DNA of 5,792 nucleotides from assembly GCA_003566935.1 (NCBI GenBank), contig PXBM01000161.1, positions 1-5,792 of the forward strand. The letters are read 5' to 3'. The notes below the pieces were generated by a model. The model did no database searches, was not told the origin of the DNA, and saw nothing but the letters and a program-made list of their open reading frames with translations. Both the position numbers and the translations under genes were made by a program. Positions within the stretch are counted from its first letter, which is position 1. Every line of letters starts with the position of its first letter. Below are positions 1-4,807 of the stretch, piece by piece. Source of the DNA: Syntrophomonadaceae bacterium. Its GTDB lineage: Bacteria > Bacillota > Dethiobacteria > DTU022.

Positions 1-950
1 GCCCAGCGGGGGAAGGCCTTCACAGTATCATAATGGTCATTGTAGAAACAAAAATTATCGGAGAGCTCCCGCCTGACGATTAATTCTTCCAGGTAACTTT
101 CCGGCTGAACACCCGGCTTTTCAGTTCCTTTTACCATTAGCGCCAGGCGCTGGGCGCTTAAGTGCCCGAAGTGAAGGTAGGGTGAAAGGTTGGACTGACC
201 GTCAAGGTTTGGGTCGTTGCGATCACTGTCATAGCGGGCTAATTTGTTTTCAATAAAATGGCGCATGGCCTCCCAGGCTGCTTTCTCACCGGGTTTAAAT
301 TGCTTTACTTCTTTTACGCTTCTGTCAATTTTAAGGGTCTCAGATGCTTTTTGCCAGTCGGTAGGTGCAGCTGGTTTAGTTGGCGGAAATGGATGGTTTT
401 CAATCTTGGGAATATCTGTAAGGTATTCAGGCAGGAGTTTCTTAATTTTTGGCCTGATTGTATAGGCTGCATATTCCTGTTTGGTCGACGTTACCCGGCA
501 GGGTATAATATTGTGTGCATCTACTTCGTAAAAAGCTATGGTTAGTTTCTTTGCGAGCGCTTCCTTCCAGTGCCGGTTAATTTTTAATGGAGAAAAGTCG
601 CTGACCAGGGCGGCAGCCTGCTGTTCTCGGCAAAAACGGTTGATTTCAACTTCCGGTTTGCCTGTGAGCAGGCAGAAGCTGATATCAAGCGATTGTAACA
701 AGCTTTCAATTTCGGCCAGCCCCTTCAGCATGAACCCGTACTGCCGTTCTGTTGCCTCCAAAAAGCTTGGAACAAGGCAGAATACAACTATAAGCGGCAC
801 CTTTTTTTTAAGGGCTATTTCCCGGGCAATAATAAGAGCCCAGTTATCGTTAACTCTTTGGTCACGACTCATCCAATAGACGACCGGTCCGTTTCCCGGT
901 GGTTTGCTGTTAAGAGTGCGAATTCTTTTTTCATTAACTGGCTGTGTCAT
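1..950 (-). CDS. phr: Class II CPD photolyase (deoxyribodipyrimidine photo-lyase), partial, C-terminus beyond the left edge
   Basis: This enzyme would repair cyclobutane pyrimidine dimers in DNA using blue/near-UV light and a reduced FAD cofactor. The frame opens at ATG 948-950 and stays open for 316 codons to the edge; class II enzymes are usually about 450 residues, so roughly the last third is missing. I translated it by hand from the reverse strand. Visible hallmarks are VVYWMSRDQRVNDNWAL (residues 23-39, the class II N-terminal Rossmann signature), VDAHNIIP (143-150) followed by EYAAYTIRPKI, then RNDPNLDGQSNLSPYLHFG (244-262) and YLEELIVRRELSDNFCFYND (286-305), which belong to the helical FAD/DNA-binding part. 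Residue 152 is Arg where I remember Trp in relatives. The gene lies 16 bases downstream of a peroxiredoxin on the same strand, so it is probably its operon partner. AGGA 4 bases before the ATG is a modest ribosome site. No frameshift is seen. Family assignment is firm; activity is inferred. Confidence 0.93.
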   Translation of the reverse strand, partial: MTQPVNEKRIRTLNSKPPGNGPVVYWMSRDQRVNDNWALIIAREIALKKKVPLIVVFCLVPSFLEATERQYGFMLKGLAEIESLLQSLDISFCLLTGKPEVEINRFCREQQAAALVSDFSPLKINRHWKEALAKKLTIAFYEVDAHNIIPCRVTSTKQEYAAYTIRPKIKKLLPEYLTDIPKIENHPFPPTKPAAPTDWQKASETLKIDRSVKEVKQFKPGEKAAWEAMRHFIENKLARYDSDRNDPNLDGQSNLSPYLHFGHLSAQRLALMVKGTEKPGVQPESYLEELIVRRELSDNFCFYNDHYDTVKAFPRW

Positions 951-966
951 ATAATCCTGCCCCTGC

Positions 967-1431
967 TTATTTATACTTGCCGAGCTCTTCGATTATTTCT
1001 TCTATATCAGGCAGCTCACTGATTGGGTAGATTTTCATGAATACTACTTTACCTTTTTCATCGATAATAATATTGGCCCGCTCGGAAATGCCCTTTTCCT
1101 CTATAAAAATACCGAAATCTGAAGCAACCTGTCCGTGTGGCCAGAAGTCACAAAGGAAGCTGGTTTTTTCAATGCCAAGCTCCGAGGCCCAGGCTTTTTT
1201 ACTGGGTCCCGGGTCAACACTGATACCAAGGGGTACTGTGTTTAACTCGCTAAATTTTTTCAGGTTAGTTTCAAGGGATTTCATCTGCTCTGCACATACT
1301 CTTGTCCAGGCCAGGGGGTGAAAAGAAAGCAGAACTTTTTTACCTGGTAAGCCTTTTAATGTTACTTCCCGGTCTTGATGATCTTTTAACCGAAAATCTT
1401 TTGCAGTATCGCCAATTTTAATTTTCATCAT
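967..1431 (-). CDS. Peroxiredoxin, AhpE/Bcp-like (thiol peroxidase)
   Basis: A 154-residue cytosolic thioredoxin-fold peroxidase that would reduce hydrogen peroxide or organic hydroperoxides. The peroxidatic motif PLAWTRVC is at residues 39-46: Pro39, Thr43 and Cys46 fit the family pattern PxxxTxxC. Arg118 in ERANIIIDEKGKV is the likely conserved active-site arginine. The stretch CDFWPHGQVASDFGIF (94-109) is typical of AhpE-like members. Cys94 is the only other cysteine, so it is the sole internal candidate for a resolving cysteine; otherwise the enzyme would be 1-Cys and depend on an external thiol. Length is normal for the family. Two adjacent ATG codons (1431 and 1428) are possible starts; AGGAGG at 1438-1443 is 6 or 9 bases away respectively, so the sequence does not decide between them. 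It is the first gene of a leftward pair with the photolyase. Its electron donor is not visible here. Confidence 0.93.
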   Translation of the reverse strand: MMKIKIGDTAKDFRLKDHQDREVTLKGLPGKKVLLSFHPLAWTRVCAEQMKSLETNLKKFSELNTVPLGISVDPGPSKKAWASELGIEKTSFLCDFWPHGQVASDFGIFIEEKGISERANIIIDEKGKVVFMKIYPISELPDIEEIIEELGKYK

Positions 1432-1437
1432 GTATTT

Positions 1438-1443
1438 CCTCCT
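1438..1443 (-). promoter_or_regulatory. Ribosome binding site of the peroxiredoxin
   Basis: A perfect AGGAGG on the minus strand, 6 bases before ATG 1431 and 9 bases before ATG 1428. Confidence 0.85.
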
Positions 1444-1454
1444 TTTCTTAGTAT

Positions 1455-1485
1455 ATTATATCATTAGATTATTCGAGAGTGTAAA
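1455..1485 (-). promoter_or_regulatory. Predicted sigma-A-type promoter of the peroxiredoxin-photolyase operon
   Basis: On the minus strand a perfect TATAAT -10 (1455-1460) is preceded by TTTACA (1480-1485) as a possible -35. The spacer is 19 bases, two more than ideal, so the -35 is the weaker half of the call. The site is about 25 bases before the start codon, giving a short leader. The area around it is very AT-rich. Confidence 0.5.
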
Positions 1486-1521
1486 AACGAGTTAATTTTG
1501 ACCTAAAAAACTCCAGTATGC

Positions 1522-1573
1522 TTCAATTTATTATTCAAGCCTGCAGGATAGATAAAGGTTCAATATCTATTCA
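1522..1573. repeat. Direct repeat TTCAAT-N3/4-TATTCA, two copies, possible regulator site
   Basis: Copy one is 1522-1537 (TTCAAT, 4 bases, TATTCA); copy two is 1559-1573 (TTCAAT, 3 bases, TATTCA). They are offset by 36-37 bases, close to whole or half helical turns, and lie upstream of the carbamate kinase promoter. TATTCA resembles half of the ArgR/AhrC operator, whose ideal form is a TGAATA...TATTCA palindrome. The opposite half is absent, so binding by ArgR is a guess. Confidence 0.35.
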
Positions 1574-1581
1574 CACTTCAA

Positions 1582-1605
1582 GTAAATCTGTTTACCCTGT
1601 GTAAA
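1582..1605. promoter_or_regulatory. Three alternating GTAAA/TTTAC elements, candidate operator
   Basis: GTAAA (1582-1586), TTTAC (1591-1595) and GTAAA (1601-1605) form two overlapping perfect inverted repeats with spacers of 4 and 5 bases, sharing the central TTTAC, which is also the -35. This is a plausible repressor site, but no regulator can be named. Confidence 0.4.
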
Positions 1606-1618
1606 TTGGTGGTATAAT
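1591..1618 (+). promoter_or_regulatory. Predicted sigma-A-type promoter of the carbamate kinase gene
   Basis: A perfect TATAAT -10 is at 1613-1618, with TTTACC (1591-1596) 16 bases upstream as the -35. Transcription would start near 1625, leaving a leader of nearly 120 bases before the ATG at 1743. The -35 lies inside the palindrome TTTAC-N5-GTAAA (1591-1605), so a protein bound there would block RNA polymerase. Confidence 0.6.
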
Positions 1619-1622
1619 CTAA

Positions 1623-1663
1623 GTAGGCTTGAGATTATATTTACAAATAATGCTCAAGTCTAC
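1623..1663 (+). promoter_or_regulatory. Long stem-loop at the 5' end of the carbamate kinase leader
   Basis: GTAGGCTTGAG (1623-1633) pairs with CTCAAGTCTAC (1653-1663) over 11 positions, with one G-U pair. The stem continues with ATTAT (1634-1638) against ATAAT (1647-1651), leaving G1652 as a bulge and an 8-base loop (1639-1646). It starts at or within a few bases of the predicted transcription start. There is no T tract after it, so it is not a terminator. A 5'-terminal hairpin of this kind could stabilise the mRNA or be bound by a regulator. Confidence 0.6.
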
Positions 1664-1730
1664 ATACCTGGTCTGCAATCATGGAGCAGGATAAAATAGC
1701 GAAATACTTATGCTTTTTAACATCAATTTT

Positions 1731-1736
1731 AGGAGG
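1731..1736 (+). promoter_or_regulatory. Ribosome binding site that sets the carbamate kinase start
   Basis: A perfect AGGAGG 6 bases before ATG 1743. It decides against the in-frame ATG at 1710, which has no such site and would add 11 residues ahead of the family's conserved N-terminus. Confidence 0.9.
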
Positions 1737-1742
1737 TTAAAA

Positions 1743-2684
1743 ATGGCAAAAGCAAAGATTGTTGTCGCACTGGGTGGTAATGCCCTGTTAAGGAAAGGCA
1801 CCCCACCCACGGCTGAAGCGCAATTGGAGGTAATTAAAGAAACTGTTGAATATCTGGCGGAAATGAGCTACCAGGACTATGAGCTCGCTATTGTCCACGG
1901 TAATGGACCCCAGATCGGAAATATAGTGCTTGCCAGTGAAGCAGCTGAAGATGTTGTTCCTGTAATGCCTTTTGATGTTTGCGGTGCCATGAGCCAGGGG
2001 TATATCGGTTACCAGATCCAGCAGGCTCTTAGGATGGCATTATTAAAGCGTAAAAGAGATATACCGGTTACAACAATCATTACCCAGGTGGTGGTTGATA
2101 AAGATGATCCGGCCTTTGAGGATCCCACGAAACCGATCGGCTCCTTCTATTCTGAAGAAGAGGCAGCCAGGATTTCGAAGGAAAAAGGGTATGAATTAAA
2201 AGAGGATGCCGGTAGAGGTTGGCGTAGAGTGGTTGCTTCACCGCAGCCAAGGCGGATAGTAGAGTTTCCGTGCTTAAAAGAGCTTTGGGATACAACAATT
2301 GTTGTCACCGCGGGTGGCGGTGGTATCCCGGTTATAGAACACCCCGATGGTTCGCTGGAAGGAGTAGCTGCTGTTATAGATAAGGATCTTGCTGCAGCCA
2401 GGCTGGCCACAGAAATTGAGGCTGATTACCTGCTTATTTTAACCGAAGTGGATCAAGTATACCTGAATTTCAACAAGCCAGATCAGAAAGCGCTGGGTAA
2501 GGTTACAGTTGAAGAAGCGGAGAAATATATAGAAGAAGGACATTTTGCCGCAGGCAGTATGCTGCCGAAAATGCAGGCAGCGGTGAATTATGCTAAGCAA
2601 AACCCCGGGAAGAAAGCGATAATCACCTCACTCTCTAAATCGCTCGAAGCAATTGATGGTAAAACAGGGACAACAGTAAGCTGA
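1743..2684 (+). CDS. arcC: Carbamate kinase
   Basis: A 313-residue cytosolic amino-acid-kinase-fold enzyme catalysing ATP + carbamate <-> ADP + carbamoyl phosphate, usually run toward ATP in arginine, agmatine or purine catabolism. Family motifs appear in order: VALGGNALL (8-16), HGNGPQIGN (52-60), TKPIGSFY (129-136), GRGWRRVVASPQPRRIVE (157-174), AGGGGIPV (190-197), VIDKDLAAARLA (211-222), LLILTEVD (230-237) and GSMLPKMQAA near the C-terminus. Length is normal. Small departures from what I remember as typical are GVAAVIDKD instead of GVEAVIDKD, LTEVD instead of LTDVD, and FAAGSMLPK instead of FAPGSMLPK; none removes an obvious catalytic Lys or Asp. It is transcribed alone from its own promoter, with no arginine deiminase or ornithine carbamoyltransferase in the window, so the source of carbamoyl phosphate is unknown. 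Identification is firm; its physiological direction is not. Confidence 0.96.
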   Translation: MAKAKIVVALGGNALLRKGTPPTAEAQLEVIKETVEYLAEMSYQDYELAIVHGNGPQIGNIVLASEAAEDVVPVMPFDVCGAMSQGYIGYQIQQALRMALLKRKRDIPVTTIITQVVVDKDDPAFEDPTKPIGSFYSEEEAARISKEKGYELKEDAGRGWRRVVASPQPRRIVEFPCLKELWDTTIVVTAGGGGIPVIEHPDGSLEGVAAVIDKDLAAARLATEIEADYLLILTEVDQVYLNFNKPDQKALGKVTVEEAEKYIEEGHFAAGSMLPKMQAAVNYAKQNPGKKAIITSLSKSLEAIDGKTGTTVS

Positions 2685-2694
2685 AAAGTTGTTC

Positions 2695-2740
2695 GTAAAA
2701 GAGGCAGGCTGTGGGGCACTTATGGTAACCACAGCCCGCC
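2695..2740 (-). terminator. Intrinsic terminator of the lipid kinase-hydrolase operon
   Basis: GGCAGGCTGTGG (2703-2714) and CCACAGCCCGCC (2729-2740) form a GC-rich 12-position stem with one mismatch and a 14-base loop. On the minus strand the stem is followed by TCTTTTAC, giving the U-rich tail. It abuts the hydrolase stop codon directly. On the plus strand no T tract follows, so it would end carbamate kinase transcripts less well, although the hairpin may still protect their 3' end. Confidence 0.72.
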
Positions 2741-3727
2741 TTAGCGATTGCCATCCAGGAATTGCAGCAAAATGCTGTTGAACTCTTTCGGTTCGGTTTC
2801 CATTGGGCAGTGCCCTTCACCCGGAATGATAACCAGCTCAGAATCAGGAAGGAGGTTATCTAACTTATAACCTCTTTCTAGTTGTACCCAGCTATCTTCT
2901 TCACCCCAAATTAAAAGCACCGGAACCTGCAGGGTTTTAATTTCATTTAGCAGGTTCTTTTCGCTGGTTTTTAACATCTCTACCAGGGCCGCATCGGTAT
3001 CCTCGATCAATAGTGGGCGGTAGTAACCTTTAAATTCGTTTTCTTCAGGTGTCCTGCCGTAAGCAGAAGCAAGCACGTTTTGAATATTTTCTTCGGTGAG
3101 GAAAACCCGGGTCGCCAGGTGCCTTACTAACCGCTGTAAAGGCGGGTAGTGAAAAACCCAGTTGAAGTTACCGCGACTGGCATCGGGAATCGCCCCTGCG
3201 GCCATGCTGATACTTTTAACCTGTTCCGGCTTCTGCATGGCCATAGCTGCCACTACACCGCCCCCCATCGAATGTCCGACCAGGTGCCATTCAGAACCGG
3301 GTTCCAGCGAATCCAGCAGGTCCCAGAGCAGTTCAGCTCTTTTTTCTGCAGTTTTAGTAAAGCTTAAGCTGCGCTCGCTTAAGCCAAAACCGGGCAGGTC
3401 AATTGCAACAACCCGGTAACCTGCTGCCGCCAAAGCCGGGGCTGTATAGCGCCATGAAAAAGTAGAGCCGGCAAAACCGTGAACCAGTAAAAACTTTTCT
3501 GTATTGTCTTCTCCCCACTGGCGATAATGAAGTTTAATATCCTCGATTTTTGTTAACTTGCTATTTTCATAAAGAGGTTCAAAAGGAGGGCCGGGTAGCG
3601 CCCGTAAAGGCAGCAGGTAGGGAAGAATGCTCAGGATAATAAAGAGCCCAGGTAGAATAACACCGGCCTTTTTTAGAACACTTAAAATGGTAGTTTTTTT
3701 GATCCTTGAATATATAATTATTTTCAC
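2741..3727 (-). CDS. Membrane-anchored alpha/beta hydrolase (esterase/lipase-like)
   Basis: A 328-residue alpha/beta-hydrolase-fold protein, probably an esterase or lipase of unknown substrate. The catalytic triad reads Ser153 in GHSMGGG (151-157), Asp278 in WGEEDSWV (274-281) and His306 in GEGHCPMETEP (303-313); HGFAG (83-87) would form the oxyanion hole. Residues 158-265 include the cap region. The N-terminus has basic residues (K10, K11, K19, K20) and then a hydrophobic stretch about 22-41 with no clear cleavage site, so it is probably a signal anchor with the catalytic domain outside the cytoplasm. The start is GTG 3725-3727; no in-frame ATG exists nearby, and GAGG is only 2 bases upstream, a poor spacing. 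The gene begins 22 bases after the lipid kinase stop, so translational coupling is likely. A lipid substrate such as an acylglycerol is inferred only from that neighbour. Confidence 0.9.
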   Translation of the reverse strand: MKIIIYSRIKKTTILSVLKKAGVILPGLFIILSILPYLLPLRALPGPPFEPLYENSKLTKIEDIKLHYRQWGEDNTEKFLLVHGFAGSTFSWRYTAPALAAAGYRVVAIDLPGFGLSERSLSFTKTAEKRAELLWDLLDSLEPGSEWHLVGHSMGGGVVAAMAMQKPEQVKSISMAAGAIPDASRGNFNWVFHYPPLQRLVRHLATRVFLTEENIQNVLASAYGRTPEENEFKGYYRPLLIEDTDAALVEMLKTSEKNLLNEIKTLQVPVLLIWGEEDSWVQLERGYKLDNLLPDSELVIIPGEGHCPMETEPKEFNSILLQFLDGNR

Positions 3728-3749
3728 AGCCTCGACAATAAATTTAACG

Positions 3750-4661
3750 TTAAACTTTTACTTTGATATTATCACTATCATCAAACCAGAGAACCTTCAT
3801 TCCTTTTGGTTTTAAAGTAAAATGCAGTTTGTCTCCGAAGAGGATTTCTCCTTCCAGATGCAGAGGTCTGGGCTCACTTAAGCTGAGTTTTACTTCACTT
3901 GTTCGGTACATACCGGCCTGCTCAAGATTTTTCAGGGTTCCGCTGAATACCTTGGGGAAATGATAAATCAGGCTTAAACGGTTCATTACATCCATAACAC
4001 AGACATCAAAAAGCCCGTCGTCCTGTATGGCGTCGGGCACGATCCTCATCCCTCCGCCATAGGCTGTGCCAATGCCTACGGCTACGAGAAGCGGGGTGTT
4101 TTGCACCGGTCCGTTGCCCAGGTCTATTATCATCTCCACCGGTTCGTAGGAATAAAGCATGTTTAAGAAGGAATAAATATATGCGGAAACCCCTTTGAAG
4201 GGTCTCACACCCTGGTTTGCTCTCAAGGCAACTGCTGCGTCAAAACCAACACCTACCGAGTTGATAAAATAACGATCCAGCACCTTGCCCAGGTCGATAG
4301 ACTTTGTATTAGCTCTGAGGAGGGCAGTGCAGGCTTCATCAAGGTTACGGGGCATATTGACTGCCGTGGCAAAGTCGTTACCTTTGCCTCCGTGAATTGC
4401 TGCCAGGGCTGTTTCGGTATGGACAATTCCATTTAGAACCTCGTTTACAGTGCCGTCTCCTCCGACGGCAACAATGATATTAATGCCTTCTGAAGCCGCC
4501 CTGGCGGCCGCTTCAATGGCATCTTTCGGTCCTTTGGTCACATATATGTCGAATTCTGCACCAGCTTCTTTGAACTTCTTTTCAATTTTGGGCATTAAGG
4601 ACCTGGCCTTGCCGCCCCCGGCAACCGGATTAACAATGAATTTATAACTGTTCAAGTGCAT
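3750..4661 (-). CDS. Diacylglycerol kinase family lipid kinase (YegS/DgkB-like)
   Basis: A 303-residue soluble or membrane-associated kinase that would phosphorylate diacylglycerol or a related lipid with ATP. Motifs: FIVNPVAGGGKA (8-19), the nucleotide-binding VGGDGTVNEVLNG (66-78), HGGKGNDFA (90-98), FINSVGVGFDAAV (132-144), and YGGGMRIVPDAIQDDGLFDV (201-220), followed by a C-terminal beta domain with LHLEGEI, where I recall DGE as more usual. The ATG at 4659-4661 is chosen because AAAGGGAAG lies just before it, the protein then begins as family members do, and a good promoter occupies 4687-4715. Longer in-frame starts (TTG 4730, ATG 4721) would put that promoter inside or across the coding region and add about 20 unrelated residues. 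It heads an operon with the alpha/beta hydrolase. The exact lipid substrate (diacylglycerol, another glycerolipid, or a prenylated lipid) cannot be read from sequence. Confidence 0.93.
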   Translation of the reverse strand: MHLNSYKFIVNPVAGGGKARSLMPKIEKKFKEAGAEFDIYVTKGPKDAIEAAARAASEGINIIVAVGGDGTVNEVLNGIVHTETALAAIHGGKGNDFATAVNMPRNLDEACTALLRANTKSIDLGKVLDRYFINSVGVGFDAAVALRANQGVRPFKGVSAYIYSFLNMLYSYEPVEMIIDLGNGPVQNTPLLVAVGIGTAYGGGMRIVPDAIQDDGLFDVCVMDVMNRLSLIYHFPKVFSGTLKNLEQAGMYRTSEVKLSLSEPRPLHLEGEILFGDKLHFTLKPKGMKVLWFDDSDNIKVKV

Positions 4662-4686
4662 CTTCCCTTTATTGTTTGTTGAAGCT

Positions 4687-4715
4687 ATTATGCAACTTTT
4701 CTGTCTAAAAGGCAA
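4687..4715 (-). promoter_or_regulatory. Sigma-A-type promoter of the lipid kinase-hydrolase operon
   Basis: On the minus strand TTGCCT (-35, 4710-4715) and CATAAT (-10, 4687-4692) are separated by exactly 17 bases. Transcription would begin near 4680, about 20 bases before ATG 4661. GCAACT repeats overlap both boxes. Confidence 0.65.
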
Positions 4716-4732
4716 CTTCATTACAGGCAACT
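4692..4732. repeat. GCAACT short repeats across the lipid kinase promoter
   Basis: Three copies in the same orientation at 4692-4697, 4712-4717 and 4727-4732; the last two extend to AGGCAACT. Spacings are 20 and 15 bases. They touch the -10 and -35 of the leftward promoter and could be half-sites for a regulator, though such short repeats can arise by chance. Confidence 0.35.
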
Positions 4733-4761
4733 ATAATCTTTTATTTTATGCTATGATTATA
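4732..4761. promoter_or_regulatory. Inverted repeat TATAATC-N16-GATTATA in the divergent region
   Basis: Perfect 7-base arms at 4732-4738 and 4755-4761. Each arm reads as a -10-like TATAAT, one per strand, so it may be an operator, an accidental pair of promoter-like hexamers, or both. Confidence 0.35.
4749..4757 (+). promoter_or_regulatory. Possible extended -10 promoter of the prenyltransferase gene
   Basis: TG-C-TATGAT (4749-4757) fits the extended -10 pattern TGnTATAAT with one change. No convincing -35 is seen 16-18 bases upstream, which extended -10 promoters tolerate. The leader would be about 45 bases long. Confidence 0.4.
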
Positions 4762-4796
4762 AAAATATAAATGTCTTGAACACGGGTTCTTATAAC

Positions 4797-4803
4797 GGAG
4801 GTG
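4797..4803 (+). promoter_or_regulatory. Ribosome binding site of the prenyltransferase
   Basis: GGAGGTG, a near-perfect match to the 16S rRNA 3' end, 4 bases before ATG 4808 (6 bases from the GGAGG core). Confidence 0.85.
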
Positions 4804-4807
4804 GAAT

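Larger units (their letters stand above)
1432..1742. other. Divergent intergenic region between the peroxiredoxin and carbamate kinase
   Basis: This 311-base stretch holds no recognisable protein gene. From left to right it contains the leftward promoter and ribosome site (1438-1485), a pair of TTCAAT...TATTCA direct repeats (1522-1537 and 1559-1573), a cluster of GTAAA/TTTAC elements (1582-1605), the rightward promoter (1591-1618), a stem-loop (1623-1663), and a leader with two very short ATG frames before the carbamate kinase ribosome site. It does not show a riboswitch or tRNA pattern that I recognise. Confidence 0.8.

Noticed and set aside
244..879. Three plus-strand open frames of 73-113 codons
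   Set aside because: They are antisense to the photolyase, whose reverse-strand frame carries continuous family motifs; the plus-strand translations show no recognisable domain.
1455..1485. PerR box at the peroxiredoxin promoter
   Set aside because: The AT-rich sequence was compared with TTATAATnATTATAA; only one half matches in any register, so a peroxide-regulator site is not supported.
1710..1742. An 11-residue N-terminal extension of carbamate kinase
   Set aside because: ATG 1710 has no ribosome site, while AGGAGG sits 6 bases before ATG 1743, where the family's conserved N-terminus begins.
2703..2740. Bidirectional terminator also serving carbamate kinase
   Set aside because: The hairpin is symmetric, but no T-rich run follows it on the plus strand, so only the minus-strand role is supported.
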